A stretch of 32,376 bases of DNA from Lachnospiraceae bacterium UBA7109 (lineage in GTDB: Bacteria; Bacillota; Clostridia; Lachnospirales; Lachnospiraceae), in the NCBI GenBank assembly GCA_002492335.1, contig DKYD01000082.1, forward strand, positions 24,313 to 56,688, written 5' to 3'. The stretch's first letter is position 1; every line of letters starts with the position of its first letter. The translations under genes and the position numbers were made by a program. Shown piece after piece: positions 16,301 to 22,121 of the stretch. The notes below the pieces were generated by a model. It searched no databases. It was given only the letters and a program-made list of their open reading frames with translations, and was not told the DNA's origin.

Positions 16301-18985
16301 GATACGTTATCTACTTACTATAATGGAACTCTGATTGAGACAGAGACTACCGGAATCAGTCTTGCAGCTCTGGGAACGAATCTTGCAGCCTATATCGGAA
16401 GAGCAGCATATGATGATATCTTTTATAAAGGTGGAGTCCGGGATGTGCGTATTTACAGCAGTGCACTGGATGCAGCAGGAGTTAAGGAGCTTTATGATAA
16501 GACAAAGCTGGATGGAAATCTTATCGTGCATTATGATTTCTCAAAGGTGCAGAAAGATGAAAATGGTATAGTGGCAGATCAGACAGTGATTCCGGATGTT
16601 TCCGGTAACAGGAACTCTGCAACTCTTTATAAGGGAAATAGTGCAGAAAATACGAATGCAACGGTAACAGGAGATATTTTGACATTTGCAGGCACGACAG
16701 TAGGAGATGCTCCATATATCCAACTTCCAGACAGCCTGAACACCGGAAAAGAAGCTATGACTGTATCCATGTGGCTTGGAAGTCAGAGAAGAGACTGGGT
16801 TAATGTAGCATGGTATGCAGGACAGGGAAAAGAGCGTTACTGGATGCTTAATCCAAGAACGGATACTGATATTATTCGAAACTTTGTAACCAAATCAGGT
16901 TCGTTTGGTGAACAAAATGTAGCTCATGATGCATCGAAATATACAATAGATGGAAGCCTTACTTTGTATACTTTGGTTATGGAGAATGGTAAACTGTCTA
17001 CGTACATTAATGGTCAGCTGGCTGGCTCTAACGATGCGACAGGAATCGGTCTTGCAGATTTGACTGATACCTGTAAAATGTATATTGGAAGATCTGGATA
17101 TAGTGGAGATTTTTATCAGGGCGATATCCGTGACGTACGCATTTATGACCGGACGCTCACTCCAGAAGAGATAAAAGGTCTTTTTAACGGCACAGAAGAT
17201 GTTTCCAGTGAGCCTACGCTTGACAGTGCAGGAAGCAGTACAAGACTTGTTGCTGACAGTGGGGCTGTACGTGGGACAATGACCTTTACGTTCAAAGGAA
17301 GAGGTTTTGACCTGATTGGTAGAAGTAATACAGATACAGCAGGTCTTTCCGTAGTAATCAGAGATGAGACGGGCAAGCTTGTAAAGAGTCAGATTGTAGA
17401 TACTTCTTATGCAAATGGTAAGCTTTATCAATTGCCTGTGATCAGTATCAAGGATTTGGAATATGGAACTTATACGGTAACATTAAAAGCAATGAAGACT
17501 CAGAACAGGGCAGATTCAACACTGAATAATGACAGTGTATATATTGATGCGGTCCGTATCTATGATCCGGCTGGTACAAAAGAAGAGACAGATACAAAAG
17601 GTGAGGTAAGCAAATATTACCTGGAGAACGAATATAAGGCAGATAAGCCGGAAGTCCGCGAGCTTCTGCTCGGTTCTGTAAAGTTCGAGAATCTGGATGC
17701 GATTCTGAAGAACAGTGAGAAGCTTGAGGAGGAAGGAGAACTTCCGAATACAACAACAACCAGTGCGAAATCTTCCGCATCACTTGTAACTTTCGATGAA
17801 GATCTTGGAACAGCCATTTATCATGCAGGGAGTGCACAGGTGGAAAATCCGGATACAAGCGCCGGGATTAATTCCAATCAAACGCTGGAGAAGATTCTGA
17901 AACGAGGACCGAATAATGAGGTATATCTTGCAAAGGGAAATGCGGTTGCATTCCGGGCGCTTCCTGTCACTGAGATACCGGCAAGTGAGAGAACCTTGCA
18001 GATAGAGGCCAAAAAAGTTGCAGATGACCAGAGAGGCGGAGCAGAAATCTCCGTTCTGACAGACCATAAGGACGCACAGGGCGCTTATGATACACAGACA
18101 ATGGAGCTTACGACATATACACCGATGTATTATGACATTGACCTGAGTAAGTGTAAACGGTATTCTGGTGGCTCTTATCTTGTAGTTCTTGCTTCTACAG
18201 GAGACAGTATGGTGTCACTTACGAATCTGAAGGTAAAAGGGTATACTTTTATGGAACTTACAGAAGATAAGTTTAGTGATGTTTCTGTAATGACAGAAGA
18301 TACTTACAGAATGATGAGTGTGATGTATACAGGAGACGTTCCGAAGGAAGATGATGCTCCGAAACCAGGAGACGATTCGAAACCAGGAGACGACCCGAAA
18401 CCAGGAGATGATGAAATCATAAAAGAACTTCCGTTTACAGATGTGCAGAGTGGAAGCTGGTATGAACCTTATGTGCGTTATGTATATGAGAAAGGAATTA
18501 TGACTGGTCTTAACGAGACGCATTTTGGGCCGGAGCAGACAATCTGCAGGGCACAGTTTGCCGTGATGCTGTATCGTATGGCGGGAAATCCGAAGACAGA
18601 ATTTAAGAATACATTTAAGGATGTGGCAGATGGTCAGTTCTATACCGATGCAGTCATGTGGGCAAGCGGTGAGGATACAGGAATTATTACCGGTTATACA
18701 GATGGACCGAAGAAAGGATGCTTTGGACCTGGGGATGCAATCACCCGTGAACAGATTGCGGTTATGCTGTATCGTTATGTACAGGATAGCGAAGACCAGG
18801 TGAAGGCTTCCCCGGATTTGTCTCAATTTGAAGACAGTGAGCAAATCAGTGCATTTGCAGAAGATGCAGTAACGTGGGCAGTAGCTGAGAAGCTGATACA
18901 AGGTGATAATGGCAGAATCAATCCGCAGGGTAATACGAATCGCGCAGAGTGCGCTGCAATGATCCAGAGATTTCTGGAGCGATAG
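10334..18985 (+). CDS. Giant secreted SLH protein with LamG, fibro-slime-like and pilin-like domains
   Basis: This 2883-residue protein has a Sec signal peptide (basic start, hydrophobic core about 13-30, likely cut after ARA near residue 35). Three LamG-like lectin domains follow (about 46-715), then an Ig-like stretch (720-800). A fibro-slime/PA14-like domain (about 810-1255) contains FKGDDEFMLYVDGK and DIGGSHGQCDG. Pilin isopeptide-like repeats follow (about 1256-1560) with TGDISIKKEMYG, then an Ig-like module, two more LamG domains (about 1838-2285) and a galactose-binding-like domain (about 2295-2415). After a KPGDD linker come three SLH repeats (about 2698-2883), which bind secondary wall polymers. 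No catalytic domain is recognisable, so adhesion or scaffold is the likely role. The start codon is GTG. The candidate peptide gene begins 32 bp downstream. Confidence 0.88.
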   Translation: MKEKKMQTWRRTGAALLAATLFATSVQPFPVLARALTGPEGTTETPIVSLDFNSVTGTGLTNSKFTDSNASEALAVTDDGYKLESRAADYYLDLTGDKWLSVTKADGTPLLTGKDEVTIMYDSYIDGDGKWAFYADSDGELNTESTLNYLGIIEGWNETAEKYAGGRPETDPTSMIVNMSGILQKQWKRMAVVVTATTVTVYQNGKVAGTATNENGAALSSILGNASIFQIGRGNWGTNGEYYNGYIDNFQVYAGALTAEQVAGTATETMPELLADFHFDSVETGENETVTFAGGNAKAVVGAGNAADIIKPRRIPSGKALDLRGSKKTLYVTKEDGTPILKDCETATIVFDSYLENGFAGNQWPFYAEKDIYAQDFGNQNYIAADENGGSTDIIRYADDSTGKADNDVRTGVAPVLNEWKNVAVVYDTGSTSLYINGELVKSTTGENIATIKDILGENGGVFQIGRANWGDGEFYNGMLDNFQVYAGALSADEVAKVYENPESATVARKIADFSFDDEETGFEGAGAVARPFLTYDTDGDGTTELYFAELNKTYLNLLQNGGSPLKGAEEITISYDSRPYIDQLNAKWPFFAAESADVQEYMKEKYIGIQNLVGAATLEVHYWNNEASGFRLPAISADMKDYQSDWRHVDLVIDKEKTTLYVNGRKQGQIRSYYPLSEILGEDGGVAQIGKANWGSGEYYGGYIDNFQIYNKAIHPGVKEVRVKPADGAVVDETGRIKVLAGHLREELDVTAVLTDGTEIPLGPTDYDVRNYMSQNGNQTVKIHYNGHDQSQNIYVYNRVNSKQDQVLDENGNKMFAIHSTWYDYLTDAEREGKGNYHSNSYVMSDADGNHIDPHSAADADKEIVSSEAEYVQFNHAIDNYWRNNIRLDVDGDGEKGLDNRFFPIYWGDFYSLDEVYRGYDENPDNDTNRVHYQYQPGEGASFRKYGENFYGAVWGYNSHQFCKAAAQGIFDTELGKNASGEPVITIGKNITPYFDEAEGALKGDAHGDVYMNVYEDVLMPFRAVPDENGIPYYMFESGDQHGETIYISDDEENTVKYKSDNPCTDARYGTGDAGLDGYSFMPFNDTCDKNTANCGFATKMDFTFYSTYDGKLPSKTNAGERIPIIFEFKGDDEFMLYVDGKLAIDIGGSHGQCDGTVNFAEQTVTISGVREIQTYGQSEEWSPNDVAGLYGGADKPSKIQSVTKTFAELGLDFSDPSVEHQAVIYYTERGKLEGNLKLRFNFPQENSIIIRKDVSTENVNESLQDQMKEVVANEDFTLEVQSDYKNKENRLEPVSGEAVAYYDGLKYTQGTILDGRVSLKDGYSVVLPERSATADNPIGFVDEEGTRFSIKEDVNLDKYIPAWKFWDTEENLMGEGRNSVVVDDNYSHHPDGQANMPDRFRLYNLNRKEITDESGVARVNLKAEYTNIVKTGDISIKKEMYGSAAQGDIFKFKLTLSNLFDSRGKAFTYEGKYILLATDGVTFLGEKDTVDGYIELEAGQTAVIKGIPVLTDYMFQEDLDAGTYEGKEYQVVGNNYVEGVVAADVCTESVISNMPKSATAFFAWKDHETTLPIGEIRNLCDASGNDVVDYDNDECKAVKIDGGIQFTGKVLGNVLVYYKDLAGQTASATIHVYEPENKAYVLDYGLPVDLNQAGDSSFGISQKMLTDGTGSYTTVTGVKPELASVRAARIFGGVRAYEDSADNWGNYSTTEAVTTGKSKLQPNDVKTDQAKLLYTPTQFMDSADVYDYRVDVKDREGINLTDDELTAEHGVRMKGTLTVVPADVVYYEDDFEAISVTGTNETEGKREDLNQSNDQEGVYGYDDAYANGKTDSAAGINKDLLVHYDFSRLRDAVSGTAIPDISGNNNHAAIKGNGAAASGDVLTLPGGAAGSDAAYVELPKGLTDNKDAVTISVWMKNETGAGNYAGMFIGNDTNKYWIFNPKNPADLGGRFKSVVTIDSWGNEKGTRHGDGPVTDSNWALYTTVIDGDTLSTYYNGTLIETETTGISLAALGTNLAAYIGRAAYDDIFYKGGVRDVRIYSSALDAAGVKELYDKTKLDGNLIVHYDFSKVQKDENGIVADQTVIPDVSGNRNSATLYKGNSAENTNATVTGDILTFAGTTVGDAPYIQLPDSLNTGKEAMTVSMWLGSQRRDWVNVAWYAGQGKERYWMLNPRTDTDIIRNFVTKSGSFGEQNVAHDASKYTIDGSLTLYTLVMENGKLSTYINGQLAGSNDATGIGLADLTDTCKMYIGRSGYSGDFYQGDIRDVRIYDRTLTPEEIKGLFNGTEDVSSEPTLDSAGSSTRLVADSGAVRGTMTFTFKGRGFDLIGRSNTDTAGLSVVIRDETGKLVKSQIVDTSYANGKLYQLPVISIKDLEYGTYTVTLKAMKTQNRADSTLNNDSVYIDAVRIYDPAGTKEETDTKGEVSKYYLENEYKADKPEVRELLLGSVKFENLDAILKNSEKLEEEGELPNTTTTSAKSSASLVTFDEDLGTAIYHAGSAQVENPDTSAGINSNQTLEKILKRGPNNEVYLAKGNAVAFRALPVTEIPASERTLQIEAKKVADDQRGGAEISVLTDHKDAQGAYDTQTMELTTYTPMYYDIDLSKCKRYSGGSYLVVLASTGDSMVSLTNLKVKGYTFMELTEDKFSDVSVMTEDTYRMMSVMYTGDVPKEDDAPKPGDDSKPGDDPKPGDDEIIKELPFTDVQSGSWYEPYVRYVYEKGIMTGLNETHFGPEQTICRAQFAVMLYRMAGNPKTEFKNTFKDVADGQFYTDAVMWASGEDTGIITGYTDGPKKGCFGPGDAITREQIAVMLYRYVQDSEDQVKASPDLSQFEDSEQISAFAEDAVTWAVAEKLIQGDNGRINPQGNTNRAECAAMIQRFLER
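10470..12480 (+). repeat. Three tandem LamG-like units at the first giant's N-terminus
   Basis: Three successive protein repeats of about 215-230 residues each end in the same signature: FQIGRGNWG...YNGYIDNFQVY near 11018-11090, FQIGRANWG...YNGMLDNFQVY near 11720-11793, and AQIGKANWG...YGGYIDNFQIY near 12397-12465. The unit is a concanavalin A-like jelly-roll fold, often a glycan-binding module. The copies have diverged at the DNA level. Confidence 0.8.
15016..18985 (+). repeat. C-terminal module shared with the second giant (copy 1)
   Basis: From about 15016 the protein follows the same domain order as the second giant from about 28036: an Ig-like segment ending at NKAYVLDYGL, a VVPADVVYYEDDF block, two LamG domains, a galactose-binding-like domain starting TLDSAGSSTRL, an RELLLGSVKFENL block, and three SLH repeats. 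Parts are near-identical in DNA, for example around 16258-16330 against 29195-29267. The boundary is approximate. Confidence 0.85.
18359..18412 (+). repeat. Three 18-bp repeats encoding a (P/S)KPGDD linker
   Basis: Three consecutive 18-base units (18359-18376, 18377-18394, 18395-18412) with consensus CCGAAACCAGGAGACGAT encode PKPGDD, SKPGDD and PKPGDD. They form a flexible acidic linker just before the SLH repeats. The second giant lacks it. Confidence 0.9.
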
Positions 18986-19000
18986 GTCTGACAGCAGGTA

Positions 19001-19006
19001 AGGAGG
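19001..19006 (+). promoter_or_regulatory. Consensus ribosome binding site of the candidate peptide gene
   Basis: A perfect AGGAGG lies 11 bases before the ATG at 19018, within the longer TAAGGAGGA. It rules out the in-frame upstream ATG at 18949, which lies inside the end of the giant gene. Confidence 0.8.
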
Positions 19007-19017
19007 AAAACAAAATT

Positions 19018-19275
19018 ATGAAAAAAACATATCAGAAGCCAATGGTGATGATAGAAGACTTTACAGTGAGTGAGATGATTGCGGCCGCATCGGGAGGATG
19101 CGGCGCGATCGTGACACTGGTACAGCAAGGATGCGAGTCAACGAATAATGAATTTATTAATGATGCGTTTGATATTGGGCATTTTACCGATGCCTGTGAT
19201 CTTCCAATCACTGGGGATGAATATGAAGGTATCTGCCTGCATGGACCTGCAGGAAATGCAATTTATACGTCATAA
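19018..19275 (+). CDS. Candidate RiPP precursor peptide (85 residues)
   Basis: The ATG at 19018 follows AGGAGG (19001-19006). The peptide begins with a leader-like segment, KTYQKPMVMIEDFTVSEMIA (residues 3-22), carrying the YxKPxxxxExF pattern that I associate from memory with small gut-Firmicutes peptides beside PqqD and HPr-kinase-like genes. It runs into AAASGG (22-27), a possible double-glycine cut site. The rest is a 58-residue acidic segment with four cysteines (C28, C39, C60, C73) and a Thr-Ser C-terminus. There is no signal peptide. It lies 32 bp after the first giant gene, is closed by a strong terminator, and is followed by the HPr-kinase-like and radical SAM genes. The precursor role rests on leader shape and context; the mature product is unknown, and a plain small protein remains possible. 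Confidence 0.7.
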   Translation: MKKTYQKPMVMIEDFTVSEMIAAASGGCGAIVTLVQQGCESTNNEFINDAFDIGHFTDACDLPITGDEYEGICLHGPAGNAIYTS

Positions 19276-19284
19276 ATGACAGAG

Positions 19285-19315
19285 GCAAAGCGAAACTTCT
19301 TTTGTTTCGCTTTGC
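19285..19315 (+). terminator. Strong hairpin terminator just after the candidate peptide gene
   Basis: GCAAAGCGAAAC (19285-19296) pairs perfectly with GTTTCGCTTTGC (19304-19315), a 12-bp stem with a seven-base loop, followed by the T-rich TTTGTTGTATTT. It starts ten bases after the peptide's stop codon and lies before the HPr-kinase-like gene. Partial read-through would give much more peptide transcript than enzyme transcript, a common arrangement in peptide-modification operons. Confidence 0.88.
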
Positions 19316-19355
19316 TTTGTTGTATTTATGGGCTTGTGAAAAATGAGTATATTCC

Positions 19356-19360
19356 GGAGG
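19356..19360 (+). promoter_or_regulatory. Ribosome binding site fixing the HPr-kinase-like start
   Basis: GGAGG lies five bases before the ATG at 19366. This supports the shorter protein over an in-frame ATG at 19276 whose first codons are the terminator hairpin. Confidence 0.75.
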
Positions 19361-19365
19361 ACGAA

Positions 19366-20259
19366 ATGAAATATCAATATGATTTTAACGTGGCAGGAAT
19401 CTCATTTCGCTGGACGACAGAATTTGCATTAGAGCTGGAGGAACGCTACCGGGCATTTTTGCAGGTGGGATCACAGCAGCCGGAGGTTGTATATCATGTG
19501 ATTATCGGAGAGCCTGTGCGTGACGTAAAAAAAGAAACTGTTCTGTATGATGGGAAAGGATTCCGGGTTACGGAAGATTCTGGTTATCGGTATCGTACGT
19601 TTTTCTACAGCAGAGTCCATCCGAAGCGTGTTGTGACACTGGTACAGAAGCGAGGGTGCGAGAATCGGTATCGTCTTTATCTTCCGGAGGGAGTATGGAG
19701 GGATTTTCAGCGGACGAAGACCTGGAGCTTTTATATGGCGTTTGAAGAAATGTTTTATACGCGAGGAAGAATTATGCTTCATGCTGCTTATGTAGAGACA
19801 AAAGAAGGAGCAGTTCTTTTTACCGGACCTTCCGGGATAGGAAAATCTACGCAGGCAGAGTTGTGGGAGCAATACGGAGATGGGATTATTATGAACGGAG
19901 ACCGTACTGTTCTTTATGAACGGGATGGCAAGGTATATGCGGCAGGTTCTCCGTATGCAGGTTCATCAGCCGTTTACCGCAATTACGAATCGCCGGTACG
20001 GGCGATTATTGTGCTTGGAAAGGGAGAAGATAATCAGACTCAGAGGCTTAAGGGAAGCGCCGCGCTCCTTCCGCTTATGAGAGAGAGTACATTTGTCTAT
20101 ATGGACGGGAACATGAAGCGAAGACAGGCAGAACTGTTATGTTCTGCTGCGGAGAAGCTTCCCGTATACCGTTATCTGTGCAGGAAGGACGTCAGTGCGG
20201 TGGAGAGATTAAAAGAAGTACTAAGGAGAGAAAACATTGAAGACAGAAAAGATGAATAA
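19366..20259 (+). CDS. HPr-kinase-like P-loop protein of a peptide-modification locus
   Basis: This 297-residue protein resembles the C-terminal domain of HPr kinase/phosphorylase. It has the P-loop TGPSGIGKSTQ (153-163), a following NGDR (177-180), and a GSPYAGSS segment (194-201). The N-terminal ~130 residues are a separate unassigned region. HPr-kinase homologues occur in RiPP clusters; the best known, in paeninodin-type lasso peptide loci, phosphorylate the C-terminal serine of the precursor. The peptide encoded just upstream ends in Ser. Lasso cyclase and protease genes are absent, so a lasso product is not implied. The start is the ATG at 19366 with GGAGG at 19356-19360; the longer reading from 19276 would translate the terminator hairpin. 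It overlaps the next gene by 23 bp. Confidence 0.78.
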   Translation: MKYQYDFNVAGISFRWTTEFALELEERYRAFLQVGSQQPEVVYHVIIGEPVRDVKKETVLYDGKGFRVTEDSGYRYRTFFYSRVHPKRVVTLVQKRGCENRYRLYLPEGVWRDFQRTKTWSFYMAFEEMFYTRGRIMLHAAYVETKEGAVLFTGPSGIGKSTQAELWEQYGDGIIMNGDRTVLYERDGKVYAAGSPYAGSSAVYRNYESPVRAIIVLGKGEDNQTQRLKGSAALLPLMRESTFVYMDGNMKRRQAELLCSAAEKLPVYRYLCRKDVSAVERLKEVLRRENIEDRKDE

Positions 20260-21022
20260 GCAGAAAAAGTTATGGTTTCTTGCAGGTGGAGTGGGCTGTA
20301 TCGTGCTTCTTCTTGTTATCTGGGCGGTTGTAGGAGCTGACAGAAAAGTAGAAGATTCCGAGGAGCTGAAAAGTGTGATGACGATCGATCTGTTCCCGGG
20401 GTTTTCCGGAGAGGACGTCAGTAATGTAATAGAAGGGACTCTTACCAATCCGGAAGTTCTTCTTGAGTATGCGGGGAGTTATGACGGAGTTTTTTACGAA
20501 GATGGAAAGGGACAGGAGAAAGATCAGGTATTCAGCTTGATTCTTACCAACACTGCGGAAGATACCCTGGAGGTTATGCAGCTTTGGATAGAAGATGAAG
20601 AGGGAGAGACTTATCAGTTCCAGGTGTCGGCTCTTCCGACAGGGGGAACGGTTCTGGCGCAGGAGCTTAGTGGAAAGAAATTCCGTAAAGATGCAAAGTA
20701 TAAGATCGTAAGAGATAACTTTGGCTTTTTGGAGGAGAATAAAGACCTTTCTGTTCTTTCAACAGAGGAACGGGAGGGAAACCTGTATGTAACGAATAAC
20801 AGTCAGACTGATGTTGGATCCGTACAGATCATTTATAAGAACTGGCTGGGGGGATACGCTTATCCGGGCGGCATTGCTTATCGGATTTCTCTGGAGGGAG
20901 TGAAAGCAGGAGAGACGCTCAAGATTACTTCAGAGAATTATAAACCCGAAAAAAGCAGGGTCACAGCAATGAAGAAGACAGAGAAACCGGAGGAAGAAAA
21001 CAATGAAGAATCCACAGATTAA
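20237..21022 (+). CDS. Single-pass membrane protein of unknown function
   Basis: I do not recognise a family. The 261-residue protein has one membrane segment near residues 12-33 (LWFLAGGVGCIVLLLVIWAV), then an acidic, probably extracellular domain of about 215 residues with beta-like content. A segment at about 90-130 (VFSLILTNTAEDTLEVMQLW) and one at about 180-230 (VTNNSQTDVGSVQIIYKNWL) look like two related beta-sandwich halves. The tail is highly charged (KKTEKPEEENNEESTD). There is no lipobox. The TTG start is favoured because AAGGAG (20223-20228) lies eight bases upstream; the ATG at 20252 would be 23 bases away. It overlaps both neighbours by 20-23 bp, so it belongs with the HPr-kinase-like and radical SAM proteins, perhaps as an export or immunity partner. 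Confidence 0.7.
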   Translation: MKTEKMNKQKKLWFLAGGVGCIVLLLVIWAVVGADRKVEDSEELKSVMTIDLFPGFSGEDVSNVIEGTLTNPEVLLEYAGSYDGVFYEDGKGQEKDQVFSLILTNTAEDTLEVMQLWIEDEEGETYQFQVSALPTGGTVLAQELSGKKFRKDAKYKIVRDNFGFLEENKDLSVLSTEEREGNLYVTNNSQTDVGSVQIIYKNWLGGYAYPGGIAYRISLEGVKAGETLKITSENYKPEKSRVTAMKKTEKPEEENNEESTD

Positions 21023-22121
21023 GCGCTATTTGTATTCAAAAGCGGCTTTGCGTCATATTCCGATTGGAGGAACCTTTGAGCTTACGCCCTGCTGCAATAT
21101 GAATTGCCGGATGTGCTATATCAGGCTGTCAAAGGAAGAGCAGGAGAAAAATGGAAGACTTCGGACAGCAGAAGAGTGGATAAAGCTTGGACAGGTCTGC
21201 CGGGAATCCGGGATGCTGTTTTTACTTCTTACCGGAGGCGAGCCATTCTTAAGACCGGATTTTCGGGAGATATATGAAGGGTTGTATCGAATGGGACTAC
21301 TCCTTTCCATTAATACAAATGGAACATTAATCACGGAAGAGACCGTCGAATGGCTCAAAGAATCTCCTCCTGAGAAGGTGAATATAACTTTGTACGGCGG
21401 ATCTTCTGCAGCTTATGAAAAACTGTGCGGTTATAGAGACGGATATAACAAGGCTGTCAGAGCCATCCGGATGCTGCGGGAAGCAGGGATACGGGTGAAT
21501 GTAAACGTCAGTTTTACGCAGGAAAATGCAGAGGAACAAGAGAAAATATTTGCATTTCTTGAGAAATACGACCTTCCATCGAAAATGACTTCTTATATGT
21601 TCCCGCCGGTCAGAAAGTGGGAAGAGGACTGTGAAGCAGAAGGGAAACGTATGAGTCCGGAGCGAGCCGGAGAACTTCTGTGGAAAGCGGAACAGTTCAA
21701 ATACAGAAAAGGACTGTGGGAGGAACGAAAGCAGAAGCTTCTTACCGGTATGCCTGAGGAAATCGGCGACTGCCCGGTAGATGAAAAGATGCGGTGCATG
21801 GCAGGAAGAAGTGTATTCTGGGTCACCTGGGACTGGAAGCTTCGGAGCTGCGGTATGATGATGACGCCAAGTATTCCTGTAGAGACGGAGAGTTTTATGC
21901 AGGCATGGCAGAAAATAGGAGAGCAGATTGATACACTGCGTCTCCCGAAAGAATGTTCTGTCTGCGAGTTCCGGTCGGTCTGTCCGGTGTGCGGCGCGGC
22001 GGTCCAGTCAGAAGGAAATGGAAACATGGAAGAAAAGCCGGAATATCTGTGCAGGCTGACACAGGAATTTGTAAAATGTATCAGACGGGAATTAAAGGAA
22101 ACGGGAGAGGTGACAGGATGA
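21003..22121 (+). CDS. Radical SAM/SPASM peptide-modifying enzyme
   Basis: This 372-residue enzyme has the radical SAM cluster motif CNMNCRMC (C31, C35, C38), which holds a 4Fe-4S cluster and splits S-adenosylmethionine, and the GGE motif (78-80). Its C-terminus matches a SPASM domain, with cysteines at 265, 283, 318, 321, 327, 330 and 350, including CSVCEFRSVCPVC, enough for auxiliary clusters. SPASM enzymes modify ribosomal peptides, for example by thioether, C-C or epimerisation chemistry, or act on enzymes such as sulfatases. No built-in PqqD-like N-terminal domain is evident, which fits a need for a separate one such as that at 340-624. The candidate peptide at 19018-19275 is the nearest substrate. 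It overlaps the membrane-protein gene by 20 bp and the giant gene by four (ATGA). Confidence 0.92.
   Translation: MKNPQIKRYLYSKAALRHIPIGGTFELTPCCNMNCRMCYIRLSKEEQEKNGRLRTAEEWIKLGQVCRESGMLFLLLTGGEPFLRPDFREIYEGLYRMGLLLSINTNGTLITEETVEWLKESPPEKVNITLYGGSSAAYEKLCGYRDGYNKAVRAIRMLREAGIRVNVNVSFTQENAEEQEKIFAFLEKYDLPSKMTSYMFPPVRKWEEDCEAEGKRMSPERAGELLWKAEQFKYRKGLWEERKQKLLTGMPEEIGDCPVDEKMRCMAGRSVFWVTWDWKLRSCGMMMTPSIPVETESFMQAWQKIGEQIDTLRLPKECSVCEFRSVCPVCGAAVQSEGNGNMEEKPEYLCRLTQEFVKCIRRELKETGEVTG

Noticed and set aside
18215..18901. 228-codon open frame on the minus strand
   Set aside because: It is antisense to the SLH region; cysteine- and isoleucine-rich nonsense-like composition, no domain, no ribosome binding site.
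18949..19017. Longer start for the candidate peptide at 18949
   Set aside because: It lies inside the SLH end of the giant gene; the ATG at 19018 follows a perfect AGGAGG.
19276..19365. Longer start for the HPr-kinase-like gene at 19276
   Set aside because: Those codons are the terminator hairpin; GGAGG before 19366 marks the true start.
21953..22117. Longer start for the GH43 giant at 21953
   Set aside because: It would overlap the radical SAM gene by 169 bp and bury the signal peptide; the ATG at 22118 overlaps the stop codon and gives a proper signal peptide.
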